Part shown: piece after piece, positions 1-6,440 of the stretch
How the letters are laid out: each line of letters starts with the position of its first letter
Numbering within the stretch: position 1 is the stretch's first letter
Source of the DNA: an uncultured Succinatimonas sp.
Lineage (GTDB): Bacteria > Pseudomonadota > Gammaproteobacteria > Enterobacterales > Succinivibrionaceae
DNA: 13,523 nucleotides
Assembly (NCBI GenBank): GCA_937880335.1
Contig: CALFLJ010000072.1
Span: 1 to 13,523, forward strand
Direction of reading: 5' to 3'
Notes under the pieces: model-generated
What the model saw: the letters and a program-made list of their open reading frames with translations, nothing else
What the model was told of the DNA's origin: nothing
Databases searched by the model: none
Program-made: the position numbers and the translations under genes

Positions 1-70
1 TCAATAAGTTACACTAGTCAGAAAAATAATCCTAAAATTTACTACTCAATGTCAGGTATAAGCGGTCTAG

Positions 71-175
71 TTGAATATTTCTGACTAAAGGATCTGATGT
101 TTTACAAAAATTTAATATGCCATTTCATTAGTTCATATTATTTGATTTCATGTTTTGAGATCATTTTAACGATTA
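71..175 (+). repeat. Diverged dispersed repeat, copy A
   Basis: This segment aligns with 5536-5640 in the same orientation. It starts with TTGAATATTTCTGACTAAAG against CTGAATATTTCAGACTAAAG, has a roughly 3-base length difference near 100-111, then aligns without gaps from 112 to about 172. In the best part (about 141-175) most differences are transitions, and this copy carries A or T where the other has G or C. That is the pattern expected of unselected DNA drifting to AT. It is probably the remains of a mobile element end; the element family is not recognised. Confidence 0.7.
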
Positions 176-1134
176 CGAAGTAATAGCCTATAAACAAATG
201 GAATTTGCCCTACGCAATATCAAGGCGGTGGTTCAGCTTCATGAGTATGCGCAATTACTTTTGTTTTTAAACTATCACAGGTAGCTCTAATTAGTACGCA
301 GTAAAATGCCTAAACACGTTAACCTTGCAACGTAGCCATTTTTGTAATTTCATATTTAGGCAAGATTCAACTTTCTTTTAGTTCAAGGATCAGTTTTACA
401 CGAATTTTCTTTATAAAAATTTCAATAAAACGACTTGTAATTTGCAATGAATCACATTCGTGAGATTAGTTTAAAATTTGTAAAAATGCTGTTTCTACTA
501 TAAATTAAGCAATCATTTTGATGTGAAATAAGCTCGTAAATGATCGACACCTTCAAAAAAATTAAAAGCTTCCAAAGTGTGAAACGCTTGATTATTTAAC
601 GAGAAGAAGTCAAGTTATAGACTCTTGGTTTACTACAGAGCCTTTCATAAAATAAATCAATAACCCAGGTCTTGATGTTATTGGTATGGTAAACTCATTA
701 ATCTGCAAAAACTTTATAAAGCAATCCCTAACAAGACGACCTGCGATATCATCTGTTAAACTGTTGTTTAAACAAAAAATGGAATACCTGTTAAATCGGT
801 ATTTATCAAAAATCGCACCTGTTTTCATAAATATCTTGCACTACTTATTACATATATCAACCTAGAATGAAAAAAATTGTAAAACTTTATGTTAGAAGAT
901 GGCTGTTTGAAAGCAACTTCAGAGCTTAAAATCAATACTTCAAACTAGGAACTGAAAGCTCTGCTAGAGACTACGATAACCTTTTTACCTTTATGACAAT
1001 AATATCTATCAAATATATACTTTTTGAATTTATGCGAGAATCGACATTGACAAGAGAATCTTAGAAGATTTCATTCGAACTATTTGTCAACAGCTTGAGT
1101 ACATACCATTCATCATTGCTATATAATCTCTTAT

Positions 1135-1176
1135 GCTTTGCTTTAACAGCTTAGCAAAAAATAGATAAAGCAAAGC
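1135..1176. repeat. 11-bp inverted repeat
   Basis: GCTTTGCTTTA (1135-1145) and its exact complement TAAAGCAAAGC (1166-1176) flank a 20-base spacer, so a hairpin could form. No gene ends nearby and there is no U-rich tail on either strand, so a terminator role is not supported. It may be a relic of a mobile element or a chance structure. Confidence 0.45.
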
Positions 1177-1496
1177 TTCTAAAGAAAGAATGTCTTTCAA
1201 AAGTACATAAAATAATCTGCAATTATATATTTGATTGGTTTATGGGTATCTGCCTATATCAAAGGCGAACACTTGGATTTTTGTTGGTCAAAAATCAATA
1301 TAAGTTTTTAAAGATCTAAAATGTTAGAGTTTATCTATTTCTAGTTAAATTTCTTTATTTGGGAAACAAGGGGTATTTAACATATAATATATGATATGAT
1401 ATTAGTTATAGTTAATAATAGCCTTAACAAGAATTTTATAAACCAAATAATAATTTGCTAATAAAATTAATTTAATATACAACTAAAGCATTTAAA

Positions 1497-1510
1497 TTAT
1501 TATTTCTATT
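1497..1510 (+). repeat. Probable target-site duplication, left copy
   Basis: The 14 bases TTATTATTTCTATT abut the outer end of the left terminal inverted repeat and match 12 of 14 bases of TTATTATTTTAATT at 3055-3068. Direct duplications of about this length are typical of IS4-family insertion. The sequence is pure A/T apart from one C, so a chance match is possible; the exact placement at both element ends is the main argument. Confidence 0.5.
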
Positions 1511-1571
1511 ACTCAAGTTTTCAACTTTAAAAGTTTAAGCGAATACTGATTATTAGCGGCCCAGTAGCTCT
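1511..1571 (-). repeat. Terminal inverted repeat of fossil IS, left
   Basis: Read on the minus strand this is the transposase-distal end of the element. Its complement matches 2994-3054 at 52 of 61 positions, including an unbroken run covering GCTAATAATCAGTATT and another covering GCTTAAACTTTTAAA. No gaps are needed. Confidence 0.85.
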
Positions 1572-1646
1572 TTAAAAATTTGATCTTGATTTACCTAGAT
1601 GGTTGTGGAATGTACAATAGTGTTCTGGAACAAATTTAGTGACAAC

Positions 1647-2745
1647 TTAAGACAATAGCCCTTGAATAAAGATATCTACGGATGATATTGCATCAAGGAA
1701 ATCGTTCAATGCAATCAGTATTACCTGCTCTTCTTTTCCTGGAATGATGTCCACTTCATTGATAACATCTTCTATTGTTTATGTAAATTATTGCCGATAT
1801 TTGTAATAGCGTTAACATAAGGTAGAACTCTAAAAGTTTCTTGAACTTCTAAAACAAAACTCCTAAGGTCTTTAAGTAACTTTCATATCTTTCCATCATT
1901 TCCATTAGCATGTATCTAATGAAAATAATGTTGTTGTGAGCAATGATTGGATCAAAGTTACGGAACTGACAATTCCTCCCCCATCCCAAGGTACTGTTTG
2001 GCATTTTTGTACATTACTTCGATTTGCCTGCGTATTGCATAAACATCAAATATTTTGTTATCAGAGAGCCTAGTATCTGTTGATACAATCCTAATGTACT
2101 AATTCTATTTGGAATTTGTTTTACCAGAACAATCTTCACCTATATTATAGGTGTCTGTTTAACAAAATACCGAGTCTAAAGTATTTTGTGTAGCTGAATT
2201 GATAGGACTATCTTTTAGAAGCTCAATAATATCCTTTTTCAAGAGAATATTAAACGTAATCAGCTTTAAGAGTTTTAATTACAATAACATCTCAGCTATC
2301 AGTTTTGCTTCTGAAAAGCTCCTGTCTATGCCTGTATCCTGTATTTCTCTTATCAAAGATATTCTTAACATGAAATATTTGCTTTGACTGAGGTGAGGAG
2401 CCCTACTAAACAGAAAATGCAGTAGTACCATCTGAACATATTAACCCCCGTTAGTAACGGTCTTTGTATGATTTATCAACAGTATGGTCAAGGCAGTAGC
2501 TTAATCCTTGTACATTTTTAAATCTATCTTAGTTGCTTTCTACAGTTCTAATTATAATTTTGCATTACATTGTATAAAACTATTTTAGTTATAACTATAA
2601 CTTCGCTAAGTAACAACTTAACTATCTAATTTAAACTTATAAATCTACAAGCACTAAAGATGATAAGTTGTAGTTTGTTGGAAATACCTTTATCATGGCA
2701 ACTCTTAAAACCACACCTGTTAATAATGGCTCCAAGGTGAATACT
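1647..2745 (-). pseudogene. Broken IS4-superfamily DDE transposase
   Basis: Translating the minus strand and switching frames recovers a transposase-like protein in the expected order. N-terminal text (HDKGISNKLQLIIFSACRF, near 2650-2720) is followed by FDKRNTGYRHRQELFRSKT (about 2300-2356), which resembles the KRxxGYKRR stretch of IS4-type transposases. Next come VSTDTRLSDNKIFD and YAIRRQIEVMYKNAK (1997-2041); the latter is an exact Y-(2)-R-(3)-E-(6)-K signature containing the catalytic Glu. After a frameshift come FDPIIAHNNIIFIRYMLM and KTLGVLF (about 1850-1970), and finally a C-terminal segment ending in IQGLLS at a stop (1647-1649). The domain holding the second catalytic Asp appears lost or deleted near 2230-2290. 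At least three frameshifts and several stops are visible. The plus-strand open frame at 2199-2387 is only its antisense. Confidence 0.85.
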
Positions 2746-2993
2746 AAATAAAAGCTTTACAATAAGGTGCTAAAGATGAATATTTTTGTATTATATTTAT
2801 TTTGTGATTACTTTCTATAGACTTTACTTTTAATGTAATTTTTTTACTATATTTATTATACCATTAATGTAGTCTGTCCTAAATCTAACTTAATGATTTA
2901 TATCACATAATCAGTTTTACCATCTTAAAACATTATCTATCATTCTATATCATTTTTAATTTCCATAGAGACCCAATCTAGGTCATATTTTTT

Positions 2994-3054
2994 AGAGCAG
3001 CTGAGCTGCTAATAATCAGTATTTGCTTAAACTTTTAAAATCAAAAACTTAAGT
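2994..3054 (+). repeat. Terminal inverted repeat of fossil IS, right
   Basis: Partner of 1511-1571; this is the transposase-proximal end. It includes a tight hairpin, AGCAGC-TGA-GCTGCT at 2996-3010, which has decayed in the other end. Such inward structures near IS ends can limit read-through into the transposase, but that role is only a possibility here. Confidence 0.85.
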
Positions 3055-3068
3055 TTATTATTTTAATT
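3055..3068 (+). repeat. Probable target-site duplication, right copy
   Basis: TTATTATTTTAATT directly follows the right inverted repeat and matches the left copy at 1497-1510 in 12 of 14 positions. Very low sequence complexity limits certainty. Confidence 0.5.
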
Positions 3069-3120
3069 ATAATATTATATATTTCATATATTTTGTAACC
3101 TTTTTAAGGTTTAGTTTTGC

Positions 3121-3126
3121 AAGAGA
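3121..3126 (+). promoter_or_regulatory. Ribosome binding site deciding the glycosyltransferase start
   Basis: AAGAGA ends 5 bases before the ATG at 3132. A TTG at 3117 in the same frame has AAGG at 3106-3109, 7 bases upstream, and is a rival start. The ATG is preferred because it puts the first beta strand of the GT-A fold (INLVCLMPLFN) right at the N-terminus, as is usual in family 2 enzymes. Confidence 0.45.
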
Positions 3127-3131
3127 TTACT

Positions 3132-4169
3132 ATGATCAATTTAGTTTGTTTAATGCCTTTATTTAATCACGTAGCTTTTTTGAATAGGTCTGTAATGTCT
3201 GTTATAGACCAAAAGACAGACTTTAATATTAAATTGATCATTATTGATGATTGTTCTACTGATGGTTCTTATGAGTTAGCTTTAAATTTAGAAAAAAAAT
3301 ATAAAGATAAAATAATTGTTTATAAAAATAAAACAAATTTAAAATTATTAAAATCTATATATCAAGGATATGCTTATTTGAAGGGATTTGATTATTTTTG
3401 TGTTTTAGATCCTGATGACTGGTATACATCTGATGACAAATTTCAAGTTGCTGTAGATTTTCTTGAAAAACATAAAAAATATTCTATGTATATGAATAAT
3501 ATAAGTATTTTACAAGATGGACAAGAACATCTATTTGTTGATAATAATATCGACTCATTTGAATTTAGTTTTGAAGATTATAAGAAAAAAAAGAAAACAT
3601 TATTTATTCAAACAAGTGGTGTTGTTTATAGAAATATTTATTTTAAAGAATCTTATAATAAAAAGTTTTCAGAGATTTTTAGTTATCCTTTTCCTCAATC
3701 GTTTCGAGCTGATGGATTTAGATGGTTTTGGTATTTAAAAAGTGGTCCTGCATTTTATTGCAAAACACCTAAATCTGTATATAACTATAATGGACAAGGT
3801 ATTTGGTCACAGATGAAAGAGATAGATCAATCATTTGTAAATTCAAAGCTTTATATTAGTTGTAGCTATTTTTTTAAACATGAAAGAGAATTTTTTCAAA
3901 AACAAGCTTTTAGAGAGATTGTTAATTCTTTAATAAAAATTGGTGGATTAGAAAAACTAGATGAGAAAAGATTAAATCAATTAAAAGACATATTAAAGTT
4001 TATTGATTTTTTTAAATATAGTCTTTTTTTTATTTTAGGGGGAAAAATATTTTTAAAAAAAATATTTTATAGATTTTTGATTTGTTTGAATTTTAAAACT
4101 GATAAGATAAGAAATAAATTATTAGCTTTAAAAATTATTTTAAAATTAAGAAATTTGAAAATTAAATAA
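3132..4169 (+). CDS. Family 2 glycosyltransferase
   Basis: Transfers a sugar from a nucleotide-sugar donor to a growing glycan on the cytoplasmic side of the inner membrane; the sugar and acceptor are unknown. The protein is 345 residues from ATG 3132 (350 from a TTG at 3117). Visible GT-A features are the N-terminal strand and nucleotide-binding loop (LMPLFN), IIIDDCSTDGS (about 36-46) and the metal-binding DxD-type motif in LDPDDWY (about 92-98). An RADGFRWFW stretch (about 193-201) sits where the catalytic acidic residue is expected. The C-terminal third is very rich in Lys, Phe and Ile with a hydrophobic patch (FFKYSLFFILGG), suggesting membrane association. It is followed 12 bp later by UDP-glucose dehydrogenase, so glucuronic acid may be a donor sugar or a component of the same polysaccharide. 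The gene is more AT-rich than the operon downstream, as is common in transferred surface-glycan genes. Confidence 0.88.
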   Translation: MINLVCLMPLFNHVAFLNRSVMSVIDQKTDFNIKLIIIDDCSTDGSYELALNLEKKYKDKIIVYKNKTNLKLLKSIYQGYAYLKGFDYFCVLDPDDWYTSDDKFQVAVDFLEKHKKYSMYMNNISILQDGQEHLFVDNNIDSFEFSFEDYKKKKKTLFIQTSGVVYRNIYFKESYNKKFSEIFSYPFPQSFRADGFRWFWYLKSGPAFYCKTPKSVYNYNGQGIWSQMKEIDQSFVNSKLYISCSYFFKHEREFFQKQAFREIVNSLIKIGGLEKLDEKRLNQLKDILKFIDFFKYSLFFILGGKIFLKKIFYRFLICLNFKTDKIRNKLLALKIILKLRNLKIK

Positions 4170-4181
4170 AAGGCAACACAT

Positions 4182-5405
4182 ATGAATATAGCTGTAATCG
4201 GTGCCGGTTATGTTGGTTTGTCTATAGGTATATTATTATCTCAACATAATAAAGTTATTATTGCAGATATAGTGGAAGAAAAAATTAATCAAATAAATCA
4301 AAAAGTAAGTCCTATTCATGATGACTACATTGAAGATTATTTGAAAAATAAAAAATTAAACTTATTTGCCACAACAGATGTTGCCTATGCATGTAGGCAA
4401 GCTGAAATTATCGTAATTGCTACGCCTACAAATTATGATACTTCTTTAAATTATTTTGATACTACTGCTGTTGAGAGTGTTATAGATTTAGCTTTAAAAG
4501 AAAGTCAAAATGCGACAATTGTAATAAAGTCTACAATACCTGTTGGATTTACAAAAAAAATTAGAAAAAAAAAGAATTCGAAAAGAATTATTTTTAGTCC
4601 TGAATTTTTAAGAGAATCTAAAGCTTTATTTGATAATTTATACCCAAGTAGAATAATTGTCGGAACTGACTTATCAGACAATTCTGTTATTGAAAGATCA
4701 AAGATTTTTTCTGACTTAATTTATGAAGGAGCGATTAAAAAAGATGTAAAAATCTTGATAACCAATTTTACAGAAGCCGAAGCAATTAAATTATTTGCTA
4801 ATACATATCTTGCTTTAAGAGTAAGCTATTTTAATGAGCTAGATACTTATGCTGAATTGAAAGGTTTAGATACTAAAAGCATTATTGAGGGTGTTTGTTT
4901 AGATCCAAGAATTGGTGATTACTACAACAATCCATCTTTTGGTTATGGTGGGTATTGTCTTCCTAAAGATAGTAAACAGCTTTTAGCAAATTATAAAGAT
5001 GTACCTAATAACCTCATACAAGCAATTGTAAAATCTAATAGTACTAGAAAGAACTTTATTGCAAATCAAATACTTATAAAATTAGGAGTAAATCCTGAAC
5101 AATTTGATTCAGTTGTTATGGATAAAGTTGTTGGTATATATAGATTAACTATGAAAACAAATTCAGATAACTTTAGACAAAGTTCTATACAAGGAGTAAT
5201 GAAAAGATTAAAGGCAAAAGGAATCAATGTAATTATTTATGAACCTACATTACCTAATGGTTCTGTTTTTTTTGATAGTAAAGTAATAAATGATTTAAAT
5301 GAGTTTAAAAATAGAAGTCACATTATTTTAGCCAATAGAACTACAGAGGAATTAAGAGATGTTAAATCAAAAATATACTCAAGGGATATTTTTTCAAAAG
5401 ACTAG
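4182..5405 (+). CDS. ugd: UDP-glucose 6-dehydrogenase
   Basis: Oxidises UDP-glucose to UDP-glucuronate in two NAD-dependent steps in the cytoplasm, supplying glucuronic acid for capsule or lipopolysaccharide. The protein has 407 residues, close to family length. It has an N-terminal Rossmann motif GAGYVG (7-12), the STIPVG loop (117-122) and FSPEFLRES (138-146). The helix EAIKLFANTYLALRVSYFNE contains active-site Lys203 and Asn207, and the catalytic Cys259 lies in GYGGYCLPKDSKQL. The C-terminal UDP-binding domain includes YRLTMKTNSDNFRQSS (320-335). AAAAGG lies 8 bases before the ATG, and only 12 bp separate it from the glycosyltransferase, so the two are probably co-transcribed. No other capsule genes are in the window, and decayed DNA lies on both sides. 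Confidence 0.95.
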   Translation: MNIAVIGAGYVGLSIGILLSQHNKVIIADIVEEKINQINQKVSPIHDDYIEDYLKNKKLNLFATTDVAYACRQAEIIVIATPTNYDTSLNYFDTTAVESVIDLALKESQNATIVIKSTIPVGFTKKIRKKKNSKRIIFSPEFLRESKALFDNLYPSRIIVGTDLSDNSVIERSKIFSDLIYEGAIKKDVKILITNFTEAEAIKLFANTYLALRVSYFNELDTYAELKGLDTKSIIEGVCLDPRIGDYYNNPSFGYGGYCLPKDSKQLLANYKDVPNNLIQAIVKSNSTRKNFIANQILIKLGVNPEQFDSVVMDKVVGIYRLTMKTNSDNFRQSSIQGVMKRLKAKGINVIIYEPTLPNGSVFFDSKVINDLNEFKNRSHIILANRTTEELRDVKSKIYSRDIFSKD

Positions 5406-5526
5406 ATAATATACAGCGTGGAAGGGAAGAAGCGGTCATTATCCTTGTACGGTTTTGTCGAGAGTTGGAGATGCATACAAAATGCTATACATTAAATCTA
5501 TGATAAATACTGAATAAAAAAGGTTC
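5406..5526. other. Spacer with a GC-richer relic patch
   Basis: Between the ugd stop and the repeat region, about 5415-5475 is visibly richer in G and C than its surroundings. It is open for some 25 codons in two plus-strand frames but shows no recognisable motif. It may be the tail of a decayed foreign gene. No convincing terminator for ugd is visible here. Confidence 0.4.
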
Positions 5527-5565
5527 CCCCATAAACTGAATATTTCAGACTAAAGAATCATGGGG
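5527..5565. repeat. Nested inverted repeat at the start of repeat copy B
   Basis: CCCCAT (5527-5532) and ATGGGG (5560-5565) enclose a smaller hairpin CTGAA-TAT-TTCAG (5536-5548). Read on the minus strand the outer stem is followed by a T6 run, so it could terminate minus-strand transcription. The outer stem is absent from copy A at the window start. It may be part of an old mobile-element end. Confidence 0.4.
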
Positions 5566-5640
5566 TAAAAAAATTAAGATGCCTTTTCACAGGAATGGAT
5601 CAGTTGATTTCATGTCTTGGGATCATCCTAACGATTGTTA
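5536..5640 (+). repeat. Diverged dispersed repeat, copy B
   Basis: Partner of 71-175, same orientation, about 5.46 kb away. The most conserved part corresponds to GATTTCATGTCTTGGGATCA here. This copy keeps more G and C at the differing positions and so is probably nearer the ancestral sequence. No coding function is visible in either copy. Confidence 0.7.
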
Positions 5641-5885
5641 ATGCTAATCTAATTTGTCATCAGATCTGCTCACTAAAAAGCTTATAAGCTGTTCCTAAAA
5701 CTGTTTAATTTATTTGCTTATAAAAAGATCCTGTAAAACAGCCCACAATAAGTTACTTTTCCAAGACCTCAATATTTTATCTTTTAATTGCCAATCAATT
5801 TGACAGTGTTCAAAAATCTAAAATTTAATGTCTAGCTGATATACTTTTTTTTGATATAGGGAAAGCTTTTTCTTTGCTAAGATGA

Positions 5886-6047
5886 GTGAGAGTTTTGGAG
5901 AGCAAGCCGAGGCAACCTGCACAAATACCAACACAACAGGTTGCCTCCCTCACAACTTCCAAAGGAGGTGTAAATTATACAGCATACCACGATGGCACTG
6001 CAATTTCATTAAGGTTCTATCACAAATGGAAAATACTAAAGATCTGA
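5886..6047 (+). pseudogene. Possible coding relic beside a degenerate IS end
   Basis: A 53-codon frame from GTG 5886 reads in part TTSKGGVNYTAYHDGTAISL and ends in KWKILKI. The alternative frame from ATG 5882 (88 codons, to 6148) has an unconvincing, Cys- and Thr-rich composition. Neither has a recognised domain. Its stop lies exactly where a 23-bp-period repeat begins, so I suspect the C-terminal remnant of a transposon gene. It is not a confident gene: a Shine-Dalgarno-like AAAGGAGGTG at 5961-5970 sits inside it and leads to no good start. Confidence 0.25.
5909..5947. repeat. Perfect 11-bp inverted repeat, GC-rich hairpin
   Basis: GAGGCAACCTG (5909-5919) and CAGGTTGCCTC (5937-5947) are exact complements around a 17-base, A/C-rich loop. 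This is one of the most stable predicted hairpins in the window. No U-run follows, so it is not a standard terminator. It could be a structured RNA, a protein binding site or a transposon-associated hairpin. Confidence 0.6.
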
Positions 6048-6141
6048 CGCACTTTTATTCATTAAAGCAATCACTTTTTATCATTAGGTACGTTCACTTT
6101 TTATCATCTGATCTGACGCAGTTTACCCAATTTTATGGCGA
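6041..6141 (+). repeat. 23-bp-period degenerate tandem repeat, IS21-end-like
   Basis: Four imperfect units with a period of about 23 bp share a CACTTTTTATCAT-type core, starting near 6050, 6073, 6096 and 6119. The two middle units contain an identical 14-mer, TCACTTTTTATCAT (6071-6084 and 6094-6107), and the outer units share GATCTGACGCA (6041-6051 and 6110-6120). Multiple spaced copies of a CTGACCCACTT-like motif are typical of IS21-family ends. The resemblance comes from memory of that family and has not been compared with a database. Confidence 0.5.
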
Positions 6142-6154
6142 GATTTAAACTCGC

Positions 6155-6178
6155 TGTAAATGTCAATGTAAATGTCAA
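6155..6178 (+). repeat. 12-bp perfect tandem duplication
   Basis: TGTAAATGTCAA occurs twice with no gap (6155-6166 and 6167-6178), with a partial third similarity (CATAAAAATG) after it. It lies in non-coding DNA between the IS21-like relic and the G tract. Confidence 0.65.
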
Positions 6179-6191
6179 CATAAAAATGTGA

Positions 6192-6201
6192 GGGGGGGGG
6201 G
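6192..6201 (+). repeat. G10 homopolymer tract
   Basis: Ten consecutive G residues in a strongly AT-rich region. Runs this long are prone to slipped-strand length change and can act as phase-variation switches. This one is about 240 bp upstream of the first gene of the SDR/TRAP cluster, in no convincing reading frame, so any effect would be on promoter spacing. Assembly error in the run length is possible. Confidence 0.7.
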
Positions 6202-6329
6202 TGAGGACATTTTCATTATGCCATTCTCAATAATTTTCTTTTTATTGATAACTTTAACAAATTTTACATAGGAAACTTAGTCAGCCACAGATTTAATGAA
6301 GATGTTAAATGTTAACGAATATCACATAA

Positions 6330-6358
6330 TTCTTAACTAACTAGTTGGTGAGTATTAA
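6330..6358 (+). promoter_or_regulatory. Candidate promoter of the SDR/flavoprotein operon
   Basis: TTCTTA (6330-6335) and TATTAA (6353-6358, within TATTAAAT) are separated by 17 bp and are weak matches to the -35 and -10 boxes. Operator-like copy 1 fills the spacer, as expected for a repressed promoter. In AT-rich DNA such matches are common; a second -10-like TATTAT lies at 6399-6404, just before copy 2. Confidence 0.3.
6334..6351. promoter_or_regulatory. Operator-like motif, copy 1
   Basis: TAACTAACTAGTTGGTGA is partly palindromic about CTAG (6341-6344), with arms of roughly AACYAA and TTGGTT. Closely similar sequences lie at 6401-6420 and 10094-10113, each before a gene of the SDR/TRAP cluster. 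It is likely a binding site of a dimeric transcription factor; none is encoded in the window. Confidence 0.55.
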
Positions 6359-6400
6359 ATATACAGAGTGGATCACAAAAAAAATTTTAATAATTACATA

Positions 6401-6420
6401 TTATGTAACTAGTTGGTTGA
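6401..6420. promoter_or_regulatory. Operator-like motif, copy 2
   Basis: TTATGTAACTAGTTGGTTGA shares the AACTAGTTGG core with copy 1, 68 bp downstream, and has the better-conserved right arm. It ends 20 bp before the SDR start codon, where a bound protein could block transcription. The following T8 run (6421-6428) could suggest an attenuator, but the stem available here is only about 3 bp. Confidence 0.55.
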
Positions 6421-6428
6421 TTTTTTTT

Positions 6429-6434
6429 GGGGAG
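6429..6434 (+). promoter_or_regulatory. Ribosome binding site fixing the first SDR start
   Basis: GGGGAG lies 6 bases before ATG 6441. The frame is open upstream to a GTG at 6345, but that extension would add hydrophobic residues unlike any SDR and overlaps operator-like copies 1 and 2. ATG 6441 puts the TGxxxGxG motif at residue 9, the normal place. Confidence 0.8.
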
Positions 6435-6440
6435 AAAAAC

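Larger units (their letters stand above)
1..1496. other. Gene-free, probably decayed DNA
   Basis: I find no credible intact gene in this stretch. The longest open frame (72 codons, minus strand, 610-828) has no recognisable domain; a neighbouring minus-strand frame continues open below 610 after a frame change, so a frameshifted relic is possible. Another short open stretch on the plus strand near 198-293 reads like a helical protein fragment, loosely like the C-terminal part of a DDE transposase, but is too degraded to name. The structure I can support is the diverged repeat at 71-175 and an inverted repeat at 1135-1176. Stops occur in all frames throughout. I read the region as old pseudogene material, not as a regulatory region. 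Confidence 0.6.
1511..3054 (-). mobile_element. Fossil IS4-superfamily insertion sequence
   Basis: A complete but dead insertion sequence of 1544 bp. It is bounded by 61-bp terminal inverted repeats at 1511-1571 and 2994-3054 (52 of 61 positions identical) and contains a broken transposase on the minus strand (about 1647-2745). The length, long imperfect ends, single transposase frame and 14-bp flanking near-duplication all fit the IS4 superfamily. The many stops and frameshifts mean it cannot move by itself. Its right boundary lies just upstream of the glycosyltransferase gene, so the insertion probably affected transcription of that gene. The exact IS4 subgroup is not determined. Confidence 0.85.

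Noticed and set aside
610..828. 72-codon minus-strand open frame
   Set aside because: No recognisable domain and no clear ribosome binding site, in a region where frames are broken throughout. It could be a relic but is not reported as a gene.
2137..2153. 17-base palindrome CACCTATATTATAGGTG
   Set aside because: It lies within the decayed transposase coding region, so no independent role is supported.
2199..2387. 62-codon plus-strand open frame
   Set aside because: It is antisense to the identifiable broken transposase.
2448..2460. Short palindrome CCGTTA-G-TAACGG
   Set aside because: It has a one-base loop and lies inside transposase pseudogene sequence; probably coincidental.
5882..6148. 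88-codon plus-strand open frame as a gene
   Set aside because: It spans an inverted repeat and a tandem repeat array, has odd composition, and a competing frame gives a more protein-like sequence. It is treated as a possible relic only.
6311..6327. CRP-like site TGTTA...TCACA
   Set aside because: The half-sites are 7 bases apart instead of 6 and the first is imperfect.
6345..6440. N-terminal extension of the first SDR from a GTG start
   Set aside because: It adds 32 residues unlike SDRs, overlaps the operator-like motifs, and GGGGAG before ATG 6441 is a much better start signal.
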